NCBI GenBank assembly: GCA_963920575.1
Contig: OY986973.1
Coordinates: 12,541,397 to 12,605,396, forward strand
Direction: 5' to 3'
DNA length: 64,000 nucleotides
Origin: Narthecium ossifragum
Lineage: Eukaryota > Streptophyta > Magnoliopsida > Dioscoreales > Nartheciaceae
This document shows, piece by piece, positions 40,568 through 52,185 of the stretch. Position 1 is the first letter of the stretch; the number at the start of each line of letters is the position of its first letter. The position numbers and the translations under genes are program-made. The notes beneath the pieces were generated by a model. That model was not told where the DNA came from, did not search any database, and saw only the letters and a list, made by a program, of their open reading frames with translations.

Positions 40568-41963
40568 CAAGTCCAAGTCGTACTCTGAGTTTGACTCAGA
40601 TTCCTAGTTGGAGCAGGATTTGTAATCCTAGTTCCAGTAGGATTCGGAGTCCAAGTTGTACTCAAATAGCCATTGGTGTTTGTAGGTTTGGGTTGATTGT
40701 AGGGAGTAGGTCATGGCTGATACGGTGGTGATGGATTGTAGGGAAGACTAGGGTTGTACGGTGCGTAAGGAGGTGGCATAGGCTGCTGGTATGGAGGCTG
40801 GGCATGGGCCGGGTATAGGGGCTGGTATGGTTGTGGAGGAACTCGCCCAGGTACAGTAGGGTTAGGGTTAAGGATCTGTAGGGATAATGATGGAAGTAAG
40901 GGATGATGATGTGGAAGAGAGGTTTGACCAGGTAGAGGAGTAGGTCTGGTCGGATGAATAGTGATTTTTGTAGGGGTTGAGCAATCCGCGGTATAACTAG
41001 GGTTTTGGCCAGGTACTCTTCCTGCCATGTGGACTCCTTCGGAAGGATTCTGGACGGCATAGGTAAGAGGAAAGAGCTCTGATACCAAGTTGATACGATG
41101 CACCTTCTCTAGGGCTTTCGTATCTGGTCTCTTGCCTAGTCTCGGCTCCTCCTTAGCCAAAGCTATGGCTAGGTCGAGATATAACTTTAGGGTTTTAGGA
41201 GAAGCACCCTAGGTATTCGACAAGGAAGGCTGAAAATCGGAGGAGAGAGACGGATGAGGAAGAGGATTACCTTGTAGCTTCCTCAATGGTTGGCTGGTTT
41301 CTCTTGGAGATCCAAGCCTTGGAGAACGTGGGTGATGGCTGGTAGTGGTGATGATGGTGGCGGAGGAGTGGATGGCAACGGAGAAGGAGACTGGTGATGG
41401 AGAAGGACCGGCTGTAGAGAGAGATGAAGGTGGCTGGTGGATTATGAGGAAACTAGGTTACAGCTACTCCTAGGTTTACAGCTACTCCTAAATTATCCTA
41501 CTAATAACTCTATTTTATTCTCATAATTCGTCATGCCTAATACAAGCTATGGAGGTCCTTTTATAGAGGCATCCAGAGAGTTCTACTACAACCTGAATAC
41601 CTTCTTGCTTGGACAACAAGTAAAAGACTCTTACTAATTCAACTCAAACTGACTCCTAATAACCAGGAATGAACTAAGTAAGCTACTGACTTGACTCAAC
41701 CAAAATTAGAAATGAACTAAGTAAGCTAGTGACTTGACTCAACCAAAACTAGGACTCAATTAAATAGAAACTGACTAAGCACAAACTGAACTCAAACTAG
41801 GAAATCAACTAAGTAAGCAAACCAGCTAGGAAATTGGAATCCTTTTGGCTAGTTAAGCTTAGGACGCCCAAAGGGATCTGGGTACAACCAACTCCTTGGC
41901 ATGGGCCCACCCAAGCAAGGATGTGGGTCCCTTCTTGGGATGGCTCAGTTCGACCTCGTATCA
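40567..41963 (-). mobile_element. Element C3, 3'-truncated
   Basis: It has a partial internal region (40567-41090) with the NPTxTR repeat and PPYQQPMPPPYAPYN linker text of the C ORF, a PBS (41076-41087) and a 5' LTR (41091-41963, 873 bp). It sits inside the 5' LTR of element H. Its 3' half is lost at the junction with the A fragment. Confidence 0.85.
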
Positions 41964-42262
41964 CAAGCTTCCCTCTTTCTCGGCTGCCGTGCTCCCCTCC
42001 GCCACCTCATCACCGCTGCCACGTTCTCTAAGGCTTGGATCCCCCAAGGGTAGCCGGCCAACCATAGAGGAAGAAGCTGCGAGGTAATCCTCTTCCTCAT
42101 CCGTCTCTCTCCTTCAGTTTGAGCCTTCCTCATCGAATGCCTAGGGTGCTTCTCCTAAAACCCTAAAGGTATCTCTCGTCCTAGCCATAGCTTTGGCTAA
42201 GGAGGAGCCTAGACAAGGCAAGAGACCCGAGACGAAAGCCCTAGAGAAGGTGCATCGTATCA
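41964..42262 (+). mobile_element. Element H, 3' part of its 5' LTR
   Basis: The end GAAGGTGCATCGTATCA matches the C family 3' end, and a PBS follows. The upstream text (CTTGGATCCCCCAAGGGTAGCC) matches the hybrid LTR at 54108-56613 better than typical C LTRs. Confidence 0.82.
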
Positions 42263-42265
42263 ACT

Positions 42266-42277
42266 TGGTATCAGAGC
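42266..42277 (+). promoter_or_regulatory. Primer binding site of H
   Basis: TGGTATCAGAGC, perfect, three bases after the LTR. The leader that follows (CTCCGTTCC.CGACTGTGC) is shared with A and C. Confidence 0.92.
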
Positions 42278-42324
42278 TCCGTTCCGTCGACTGTGCCGCC
42301 CAAAGCCTTCCAGAAGTTGAGCTG

Positions 42325-42685
42325 ATGGCAGGAGATACCACCGTAAGTACTTCCTAGGAGTGGGAAAGCCTCGTAACCAGAGAAGAGATGGAGGGCCTCA
42401 ACGGGTCGCTGCGGGCAGTGCAAACCGCACAGCTGGAGATGCAGGACTCGTAGCATGAGATGCAGCTGGAGATGCAGAACATCATCCTTGGGATTTCGGA
42501 GAGAATTTCCTCATGACAATACAGATGCAAGGAAGGAATCAGGGAGCCATGGGAGAACCTAGAGGTAACCCTAACCCTAACCCTAGCCCTAACCCAAATC
42601 CACCTCCAACCATGAACCCTACTTCTCCGAGGACCACACCCTTGACCAACCCCACCACCTTTCCACCACCAGCTGGCTCTACTAC
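42325..42685 (+). pseudogene. gag: H gag, N-terminal part
   Basis: Translation starts MAGDTTVST and continues with a heptad-like Glu/Gln/Leu-rich segment (LEMQDS*HEMQLEMQNI), then an Asn-Pro repeat encoded by CCCTAA-like DNA (42566-42595) and a Pro/Thr-rich linker. Stops at about 42355 and 42453 and a frameshift near 42515 break it. It is cut by the solo D LTR at 42686 and continues at 45463. In relatives this is the matrix-like start of the structural polyprotein. Confidence 0.65.
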
Positions 42686-45462
42686 TGTCACGCCCCGACC
42701 CAGAAAACCCATCCAGATCGAGGCGTGAGCCACCCAAACCTTTTTACATCATCAATTGGTGCACAAGTATATAACTGCTATGAATTTAAACAATTTAGTC
42801 CTCAAGTTCATAAAAAATTTCTACAGAATCCCCTTTATAATTATAACACAAGAAACCTGTACATTTTATAATTTTACAATTTCAACATCATCACCTTCCT
42901 CAACATCTACATTAAAGAATATTACAATATTTCTTAAATACAATTGAATTAATAATCATACAATCCTGTTCTTGGATACAATTTGTACATAATTGATTAA
43001 AACTGTAAATTAACTGTAAAAGAACTCCTCGAAGCTCCAAGTCCTCGATCCCCTCGAAATATCGCGACATCTTCTAGAAGAACACCTGAAAGAAGGAACT
43101 GCATCGACCTGCATCACCGATGCAGCCCAGGTAGGGTGAGCAACAATGCCCAGTAGGGTTCTACTCTACGTCGCACAGAAAGGAAGGGAAGCTGCAACTG
43201 TGTCGTTCTCCGCCTAAGCCTAAGGTATGCCAAGGGGCCTCATAACCCCGTCGATTCTCAAGGGCTCATGTCCAGGTCCCACCCTCACCCAAGAACAAAC
43301 GAGAGGAAACAAAGACTGTGGGCTCCTGTCTAGGTACCACCCTGTCCAGTCATACCATCTCTCGCAGGGACACACATGTCAAGGACATCGACAACCATCC
43401 TTAGCGCTTAGCCTCGGAGATCCGACACGACCTCTACACCTCAAGTACAAGAATATAATACATAGTCGACTATCGCAATAACCTCAAATGTTAGCAAACA
43501 TAATTATTGATGACAATCACGTCCTAATCCTCGACTACCCAAACCCTGGTCCTAGGGCTAGATCCGGGCTACCCGAGAACCTCGGATCGGCGATCTAATC
43601 CATCGCCTACCACCTAGCCTTAATGTTTCTAATGCATACAACATGCATGAGCCTATTCAAGCAACTAGGCTTAGGTGTCTTTACATGTCAAATCACCAAT
43701 CAATTGTCCAATAAGGTGAGATAGCAAGCTAACAAGATGAGGAAGAAGCATATATGCATAAGTTAGGAACGAGGGAGCAATTAGAGGCCACAATCACTCA
43801 ACCCTCCACAAGGTTCAAACCAACACATGGTCACCACAGATACAACAAAACATCCAGCAATTAGATTTACACTCTACTTGTATAATTTTCCAAACCATGC
43901 ATAAAATCATTCACAACAAATGGCCACCTTCGGCCAAGGCATAAACAAGATAGGAGGATATGATTGGACAATTAACACGATATCATACTAATCAATCGGT
44001 AGCCTAATATTTGAACAACAACTATAAGGCATAGCATGAGATGAATTTGATTGGATGCTAAGAGAAGAAGGAACGAGAGGATCTAAAGGAAAGAACTCTT
44101 GACAAAGCTCAACTAAAATCCGTAAACTCAAAGCAACACCATAATGCAATTTAATTCAGTAAGACGTAAGAATTCGGGAGCCAGGACTTAGGAAACCATC
44201 ACTTTGAGCCATCGAAACAGCAGGTAAGGACCTCCACCAACCGGCTTCGAAAGAACACAAAGATCCAGCCAGTACCAATGCCCGACGACCACCCAATCCA
44301 AAAATAGAGCGATCCGACAGGTATAACAATCCCAAAGGAAATCCAAAACTCAGTTACAGCAATCCAAGAGAAATCTCAACTATAACTAGTTGATCCAAAG
44401 AAAACCGATAGTAGGTTAAAAAGGGAATCAGGAAAGCTTTGAAGCAGTTCCTCCAGTCTCTGGCCACCCAAGAACACAGAGAGCAACCCCAAGAACAAAT
44501 CTCATCGCGGTACATCCATCGCCAGGAAGACCAAGCCGACCATCACAAACACCAGGGGAGGGTCGGACAGGGGTTGAAGGAGGGCCTCAGGCATCCGGAC
44601 AACCAAGAACAAGGGAAGAAAGCCTTGAAGACCCAAAGAGAATCCGACAAAACCACAAACTTAGCTTCGAATTCCATCAAACCGGAAACAAAAGGAAAGC
44701 AAATCTCAATGAAATCCCCCAGTATTCCATGGGTACAAGCAATGGCAGCAAGGAGAGGAGACAACATTGACAGGGAAACAGAGCATAGCATTGCATACCA
44801 TCAGGGGAGAACATGGAAGAAATCTCATACATCAAACCAACCCTAAAGGCCTAATCGAGGGTTAGGGTAGAAATCCCTACCTTTCTTCTCTTCTCCGGCC
44901 GTGGTCGTCGTCGCCGTCGCCAAGCTCCTCTCCAGCCACGGTCGTCGTTGCCGTCGCCAAGCTCCTCTCCAGCCACAGTCGCCGCCGTCGGCACCAAGCT
45001 CCTCTTCGGTCGCGGTCACCGTCGGCGGTCCCTCCTCTATCCACGGGACTCTCTCTCTCTCCTCCGATCGGGTCGCCGCTCTCCTCTCTTCTCTCTCTCA
45101 CAATCGAGCCCTAACGGGAGAAAAGGGTTAAAAGGAATTATATATGATCAGCTTGATCATAGATCCTGGCCGTCCGATCAACCAAATCAGATCCCAGCCG
45201 CTCAAATCTCGATTCTCATGATCAAACTTAGATGCTTAGCTCTGGGGTACTCCTAATGGTCTAATTAAACAGATACATCATCACAAGGTTGTGTGTGTTC
45301 AACGCGTGTGTGAAACCGACTCCGCCAAGGGTAATTTACCAAATTACCCCCGGAGTCACAACAATCAAAGGAGATCGCGAAGCAATGCCAACCGAGCCAA
45401 ATCAACCAAACCAGACCCTCGACCGACGCGGTCGGACCGGGTTGGAGGTATGGGTCCTCACA
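42686..45462 (-). mobile_element. Solo LTR, family D (2777 bp), TSD ACTAC
   Basis: Plus-strand ends are TGTCACGCCCCGACCC and GGGTCCTCACA. It is flanked by ACTAC at 42681-42685 and 45463-45467 and lies in the gag linker of H. No element-internal sequence is attached. Confidence 0.94.
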
Positions 45463-45914
45463 ACTACCCTTCCACCACCACCACATCAGCCCCTACATCC
45501 TGCTGATCACCCACCTCAGTACCAGCAGCCTATGCCCCCTCCATATGTGTACCCTACAACCCAACCCCTCCACAACCCCATTACTACCCTCCTCATACCC
45601 CACCTGCATATGAACTAGCCCTTGCCCCAATCCGTGAGCCACCCTTTGCTGCCCGGATGCCTCGCATGGATTTCCCCTGCTATGATGGTTCTATGGATCC
45701 TACTCATTGGATTCTCAAGACGGAGCAGTTCTTCTCTTATCATCCTATCCATACCCAGACATTGGTACCAGCTGTCGAAGGATACAGATGAGTGCGCAGC
45801 TTGGCATTCCTTTCAGCATGCCCTGCACTTGCGCTATGGAACGATGACCTACGAGGACCCCATTAGCGAACTCACTCGGATTCAGCAAGATGGCTATGTC
45901 CGAGGCTACCAGGT
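45463..45914 (+). pseudogene. gag: H gag, linker and capsid start
   Basis: The first part is a proline-rich linker (PPPHQPLHPADH, YQQPMPPPYV, then after a frameshift YYPPHTPPAYE) shared with the C ORF. The capsid-like retrotransposon gag domain begins at about 45645 with RMPRMDFPCYDGSMDPTHWI and KTEQFFSYHPIHTQ. It continues in another frame with HALHLRYGTMTYEDPISELTRIQQDGYVRGYQ. That is the classic Ty3/gypsy gag text (DFPxFDG..P..W, L..LRYGP..Y.DP). It is interrupted by element A4 at 45915. Confidence 0.78.
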
Positions 45915-46733
45915 TGATACGAGCGGTCTACTCCAATCTATCAGAATTGGCATGGTCGGACTTGATTTGAGTACAATTGGCTGAATCTGGTTAGTTGGAT
46001 CGGATCTGACTCAAGGAATTGGATTGGGTTGGGTCTGGATTAATTGGCTTAGTCTGGATTAGGTTTGAACTGGCTGAACGGAATGGACTTGACTGAACCA
46101 ATTTGGTCAAGTGGCTTGAGGAAGGGCTAGGATCGATCCAAGGGCTGAAGTTCGCCGGAGTAGATCGCCGGCGTAGGGACCTTGGTAGGAAGGTTCGTCG
46201 GTTGACGGGGAATAGATCCATCGGAATGGATTGGCCGGAGAAGGTCTAGATCAACGGGATCGGGTGTGGCCGGCGATGGGTTTAGTGGCGGATCGGCGTT
46301 GAGAACGACGGCGTGGAGCTCGGCGGGGGATTGGGACGTCGGGAAGATGGTCGGGGAAGGGAATAGGAGGCTGGGGAGGATTATAGAGGGTTTTAGGGCG
46401 AGATCGGGGTTAAGGGCAGCGGAGCTTGACGGCTGTGGATATCACCGGAGACGGTGAAGGATGACGGGAAAGGAATCGCCGTCGTGAGAGAATGGGGAAG
46501 GCGTTGGTGGTCTTGGATGGCGACGGGGGCAACCGGAGAGGGTATGGGAAGGATGCCGGCGGTGGAGCTAGGGTTTTGGCACGGGAGAGAGAAGAGAGGA
46601 AGACAGACATGACGTGGCAGGTGACTGGGCGTGGGGTCGCTGACGTGGCGGGGAGAGAGAAATACTGGTGGAGAAGATGACCGACGGGGAAGAAGGTGGA
46701 TCGATGATGGATATCTGGTGGAATGTTACGATG

Positions 46734-47694
46734 CATCTTCTCTAGGGCTTTCGTACCTGGTCTCTTGCATGGTCTCGGATCCTCCTTAGCCAAATCTATG
46801 GCTAGGTCGAGAGATACCTTTAAGGTTTTAGGAGAAGGACCCTAGGTATTCGACGAGGAAGGCAAAGACTGGAGGAGGAAGACGGATGATAAGAGGGATA
46901 CCTTGCAGCTTCCTCTATGGTTGGCTGGCTTCTTTTGGAGATCCATGCCAAGGGAGGTGGCGGAGGAGGTGCGGCGGCCAAGGATGGATGCCGGTGATGG
47001 GGACGTGCACTTTAGATGGCAGCGACGGGCGGCGATGGATGGTGGCCGGCTGGTGGAGAGAGAATCCGACAATAGAGAGAGATGAAGGTGGCTGGGGGAT
47101 TTGTGGAAGATTAAGTTACAGCTACTCCTAGGGTTACAACTACTCCTAAATTATCCTACTAATAACTCTATTTTATTCTCATAATTTGTCATGCATAAAA
47201 ACCCTAATACAAGCTATAGAGGTCCTTTTATAGAGGCCTCAAGAGAGTTCTAGTACAACCTGAATACCTTCTTGCTTGGACAGCAAGTAAAACACTCTTA
47301 CTAATTCAACTCAAACTGACTCCTAAATAACCAGGGATGAACTAAGTAAGCTAGTGACTTGACTCAACCAAAACTACGACTCAATTAAATAAAAACTGGC
47401 TAAGCACAAACTGAACTCAAACTAGGAAATCAACTAGGAAAGCAATTAAGACTCAACTAAGGAAATAACCAAGTAAGGCCGGCTTGGCTAAGCCACCTCA
47501 TGGGACATGGGTCCATCATGGGTCCACCCATGCTTGAGCTTGGTCTTGGTACTGGTTCAGCTCTGATTTGACCCTAAGGCTAGCTTGGCTCAACCTGCTC
47601 CAAAGGACCTGGTTGCAGCCAGCTCCTTGGTGTTGCCCTGCCCAAGCAAGGACATGGGTCCCTTCTTGGATTGGCTCAGTTGGTCCTCGTATCA
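46734..47694 (-). mobile_element. Solo LTR, family C (961 bp), TSD TGGAA
   Basis: It begins TGTTACGATGCATC (TGATACG with one change) and ends GGTCCTCGTATCA. It is flanked by TGGAA at 46729-46733 and 47695-47699, in the A4 3' LTR. Confidence 0.92.
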
Positions 47695-48005
47695 TGGAAG
47701 CTACATTACCTCTCCTATGATATTCTACTTCTATGATATTCTATCAACTATTCTTAATAATTCTCTTCATCATTCATCATTCATCATACAAACTACTGAG
47801 GTCCTTTTATAGAGATCTTGACAGAATCCTAATCCAACTAAAAAACCCCCTTGCTTAATTAGCAAGTGATAAGGCTTTCCGACTGAACTCAACTTACTAA
47901 CTCAAATATCAACTAGGACTCAATTAAATATAAAATACTAATGATAAATCCTAATCAAATACTCTAGTTTGAACTAGGGAAGTCCAAGCCAAACTAAGAA
48001 AGAGG

Positions 48006-49478
48006 CTAAATCAGTTTGGTTCCTCTTCTGGGTTCGGGTCCAGTTGGTCGAGTCGGATCGACTCGTATCATCCCCCCTTCCTTCAGAATTGGCCTTGTCC
48101 TCAAGGCCAGAGTCAAGTCAGGTAGGATGGCTCTATGTGGCTGGACCGAATCAACTTGCTTCTGTAGCTCTGGACTCGGTGGCGAGAAACCAGGTCGATC
48201 CCATGACAGGTCCAATGGTAGCAGTACCAAACATCTGATGGATCGTGCAGAGGAAAGAGCATCTGGGGGTCGATCTGACGGCTCAGGTAGCTCCAAGAAT
48301 ATGATCTTGAATGGCTCTCTTGGATCATCCTCATCATGTCCCATCAGTAGAGTTGCCCATGACCATAGGATGGGATCTAATCTCCATGGTCTGATCAATT
48401 GTGCAGTTACTTGGCTTGATTCTGGGTCAAGCTGGCTTTGGTCCAATCTGAAGTGAAGATGGTTGCACCACGCTTCTGCTGCACTAGTCTGGGCTAGAAG
48501 TTGGTTGAACCAAGTTGACTCTTCAGCTGTGATGAGTCGTACTCTCGTCCAAACATGTCTGACATGGTTGGGTCTACCGGTGTCAATCTGGACTTGAGTC
48601 AGTCGAGTCAAACCGGTGGTCCCATCATAGTCAGATCGGATCAGAATGAATATGGCATATGAATAATGAGGGTAGCTCCTTTCTTGGCTTAGATCAACCG
48701 TCATGTACTTGATCAACGGTTGAGGATGCATCGTGATCACTCAGACATGATCTAGATGGTCCTGATTGCTTGGGTCTCTTTGATCAGGTTCAGATCGAAG
48801 ATCGAAAGCACTGGATCGAAGATCGGTCTCATCAAACAGCTGGATCAAGTTGCAGTCTTCATCGGACGGCTGAGAAGCTGCCGGAGCTGGATCAGCGGCG
48901 AAACGAGGTCGTCGGAGAGAGGCAACGACAAGTGGTGGAGTGAAGGACGCCGGTGCTTCAGCTCGTCGGGAAAAGGTACGGGAAGGTATTGGGACCTTTC
49001 TCGTGAGGTTTGATCGAAGGATAAACCTCGGCAAGTGGTGGAGTGAAGGACGCCGGAACAGGGGCTTTTGCCGGAGTTGGGTTCCGGCGATCCGAGCTTC
49101 AATCGTGGTCGTGGTCGGCCACGGTGGCTTCGGGGAAGGACGCCGATGCTTCCTTGGTGGGCAAGTGGAGAGGACGGCGTCGGAGGGCGGCGGGGGGGTG
49201 GCGGCTCGGGGACGAGCCGACGGGCTTTGGTTTTGAGCCGGGGCGACGATGGGTCGGCCCAGAGTGAGCCGGGCGTGGCTCAGGGTGGTGAGCCGATGGA
49301 GAGCCGCGGTTGAACCAGAGTCAAGCCAATTCCAAGGAGGTAAGGGGTGAGCCGCGGCTTGAGCCAAATCGGGAGGAGAGAGAATATTCCGGAAAAAATC
49401 TGGAAAAATAGGTAAAAATCCAGAAAAATCATCGGAGGGTAGAAGGAATGTTTCACTCGGGTATGGCAGAGGTTGCAA
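48006..49478 (-). CDS. A-family long ORF, best-preserved copy (A4)
   Basis: The frame is open from 49478 to 48006 except for one TGA at about 48741-48743, giving 246 and 244 codons in register. The 5' half is Pro/Ser/Arg-rich (APAQNQSPSARPRAATPPPP, KPPWPTTTTIEARIAGTQL). The 3' half carries the conserved unknown region: MHPQPLIKYMTVD, RSYPHYSYAIFILIRSDYDG, IDTGRPNHVRHVWTRVRL, EAWCNHLHFRLDQSQ, DPILWSWATLLMGHDEDD. An insertion in the PPDAPSALP segment replaces a few residues with DALSSARSIRCLV. The last about 25 codons are LTR. The natural start is deleted. It lacks any enzyme motif. Confidence 0.58.
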
Positions 49479-50056
49479 CAGCAGCTGCTTTGGTTCGATC
49501 TGAGAATCGGACGATTGTTGCTCCTCGACTAGGAGGCTGGGGAGGATTATAGAGGGTTTTAGGGCGAGATCGGGGTTAAGGGCAGCGGAGCTTGACGGCT
49601 GTGGATATCACCGGAGACGGTGAAGGACGACGGGAAAGGTATGGCCGGAGTCGTGAGAGAATGGGGAAGGCATTGGCCGTCTTGGATGGCGACCAGAGAG
49701 GGTACGGGAAGGATGCCGGGGGTGGAGCTAGGGTTTTGGCACGGGAGAGAGAAGAGAGGAAGACGGAGGTGACGTGGCAGGTGACTGGGTGTGGGGTCGC
49801 TGACGTGGCGGAGAGAGAAAGTGGCGGGGAGAGAGAAATACCGGTGGAGGCGGTGCCGGCTACGGAGAAGATGACCGACGGGGAAGAAAGTTGATCGATG
49901 ATGGATATCTGGTGGAATCTACATTACCTCTACTCCTATGATATTCTACTCTTATGATATTCTATCAACTATTCTTAATAATTATCTTCATCATTCATCA
50001 TTCATCATACAAACTATTGAGGTCCTTTTATGGAGACCTTGACAGAGTCCCAATTC

Positions 50057-51282
50057 TGATACGCTCTCGTATCGGGTCTCTACTGCTCCAATCGATCAAA
50101 ATTGGCCTAATCGGACTTGATTTGAGTCCAATTGGCTGAATCTGACTAGCTGGATCGGATCTGGCTTGAGCTAGTTCAGATCTGGCTGGAGGAATTGGAT
50201 CAGGATTGACTGGATTGGGCTGGATGGAGTCTGATCGGAATTAGACTTGATTGGATCAAGTCTGATTGGGTTAAGTGGTTGGATTGGGCTATGTGGCTGG
50301 CTGAACCGGATTGGATCCAAGGGCTGTGGTTCGCCGGAGTGGAACGCCGGCGTGGGGCGTCTCCGGTGGCCGGGACCTTGGCAGGAAGGGTCTTGGATTG
50401 ATGGGGAACAGATCCAACGGAATGGATCGGCCGAAGGGATGCCGGATCGACCAGATCTGGGGAAAACGACGGTGAAGGTTGGGTCGGCCGGCGTCGGGGA
50501 CGACGGGGAGGCTATGGCAAGGTCGGCAACGGTCGGGGATGGGTCGTGGGGAGACGAGAAACGGATCTATCGGATCCGATCTTCCAATGTGTGGCTAGAT
50601 GCTGTGGATCTGGAAGGGGTCGACGACGGTGAAGTTGGGAAGGACGGAGATACCGCCGAAGGAGATGAACGGGGCGGCGGGAATGGTTTGGCCGGAGTTG
50701 CGGGGGCTTGGGAAAGAGGATTGGAGGTCTTGGACGGCAGTGGGGACGGCCGGAGGGGCGGGACGACGGTGGTCGGCGTGAAGCTCGGACACGGGAGAGA
50801 GAAGAGAGGAAGAAGACGGTGAGGTGGCAGGGAAGCTGGCGTGGCGCTGGCGTGGCGCTGACGTGGCGGAGAGAGAAAGTCATGGGGAGAAGGAAGATGA
50901 AGGTGAAGGCGATGTCGGCTGCGGAGAAGATGACCGACGAGGAAGAAGGTGGATCAATGGTGGATTATCTGGTAGAATCTACATTACCTCTACTCCTATG
51001 ATATTCTACTCCTATGATATTCTATCAACTATTCTTAATAATTCTCTTCTTCATCCATCATCCATCATACAAACTACTGAGGTCCTTTTATAGAGATCTT
51101 GACAGAGTCCTAATCAAATATTAACTAGGACTCAATTAAACATAAAAGACTAATGATAAATCCTAATCAAATACTCTAGTTTGAACTAGGGAAGTCCAAG
51201 TCAAACTAGGAAAGTGGCTGAACCAGTTTGGTTCCTCTTCTGGGTTCAGGTCCAGTTGGTCGACTTGGATCGACTCGTTTCA
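50057..51282 (-). mobile_element. Solo LTR, family A (1226 bp), imperfect TSD
   Basis: It starts TGATACG, but the next about 18 bases (AGCGGTCTACTCGTAATC) are missing so that CTCTCGTATCGGG follows directly. It ends GACTCGTTTCA. The host A LTR continues at 51283 with TAATCCAACT; the left flank CCCAATTC matches CCTAATCC with two changes. The deletion removes the 3' terminal hairpin of the LTR. Confidence 0.82.
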
Positions 51283-51520
51283 TAATCCAACTAAAAAACC
51301 CCCTTGCTTAATTAGCACTATAAGGGTTTCAGACTCAACTCAACTTAGTAACTCAAATATCAACTAGAACTCAATTAATATAAAAGGCTAATGATAAATC
51401 CTAATCAAATACTCTAGTTTGAACTCGGGAAGTCCAAGCCAAACTAGGAAAGAGGCTAAACCAGTTTGGTTCCTCTTCTGGGTTCGGGTCCAGTTGGTCG
51501 AGTCGGATCGACTCGTATCA

Positions 51521-52000
51521 CAGATCCGGTTCGACCGAGGCCTAGGTCGTGTCCCACACTTGGCTCGGGATGTTGTATTGAGTCTCTTCATCAGCCGACT
51601 AAAGCTGGCCGTTAGGTATGACGTTCAGCTCGCTAGACCAGCCACCATAGCCGAGGCCATCAGCTACGCCAAGACTCATGAGGTGAAGCAGCACGCGATC
51701 CGGCACGCTACAGCAAGGACGACGGCCACACCTACCCGTCCTGCCCCCGCTGCCAGTATCGCGCCCGTGAACTAGAGTTCGAGTGAGACTGGGACTCCTA
51801 ATCCTACTCAAACTAGGACTCCTAGTCGAACTCAAACTGCAGTCCGACCTCAACGGAGACAGCTATCCCTAGCTGAACTGCAACAACGGAGATCACAAGG
51901 ACTTTGCTTCCAATGTGATGAGCCCTATACCACGGGGCTCCATTGCAAGCAACTCTACAACATAGAAGCTATCAACGACAGCCTCAAGACACAGCCATAA
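51521..52000 (+). pseudogene. gag: H gag, capsid end and zinc knuckle
   Basis: The capsid domain resumes after A4 with IRFDRGLGRVPHLARDVV, LFISRLKLAVRYDVQLARP and EAISYAKTHE. A linker rich in Thr, Pro and Arg (TPNPTQTRTPSRTQT, related to the C repeats) leads to LSLAELQQRRSQGLCFQCDE and a CCHC-like knuckle (C at 51905-51907, last C at 51944-51946, ending GLHCKQL). This form of knuckle is typical of Reina/Galadriel-type chromovirus gag (recalled, not searched). The frame stops at about 52000. Confidence 0.82.
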
Positions 52001-52185
52001 AAGATCTGATTGGAGTTGAGCTTAAAAAGGAGGTCCAAGACGTCATGGACCAGGGAGAGCCAACCCTTGGTATGATGATCGGCCAAATATCCATAGAATT
52101 GCCAGCTGAACCCAAAGAAGGGGCCCTATCCACACCGACCAGAGGATAGCTCAACTTCTCCCTTGGGGAATTGACTCCTCCCTCG
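52001..52185 (+). other. Place where protease, RT and RNase H are missing in H
   Basis: Only about 185 bases separate the gag zinc knuckle from the linker that normally precedes integrase. A full chromovirus carries more than 2 kb here. The short text (DLIGVELKKEVQDVMDQGE, ISIELPAEPKEGA) is Glu/Lys-rich and I see no DTG/DSG protease or YxDD motif. No TSD or inserted element marks the site, so it is an internal deletion or a naturally reduced element. Confidence 0.75.

Larger units (their letters stand above)
45915..51520 (-). mobile_element. Element A4, rearranged A element in H gag
   Basis: 3' LTR 45915-48070 (with a solo C), internal region 48071 to about 49530, then a partial 5' LTR (49531-50056 and 51283-51520, with a solo A). 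Flanks are CAGGT (45910-45914) and CAGAT (51521-51525), a one-mismatch TSD. The PBS, ORF start and last part of the 5' LTR are deleted at about 49530. The two LTRs are near-identical where they can be compared (46366-46480 against 49531-49645), which suggests a recent insertion. Confidence 0.82.

Noticed and set aside
42566..42595. Interstitial telomere
   Set aside because: Only about five units, human-type instead of plant-type, and in frame as an Asn-Pro repeat in gag.
50247..50822. 191-codon Gly/Arg-rich frame, and similar frames in all A LTRs
   Set aside because: They arise from the GC-rich U5 of A LTRs in several frames and both orientations, with no constant start; read as composition effects.
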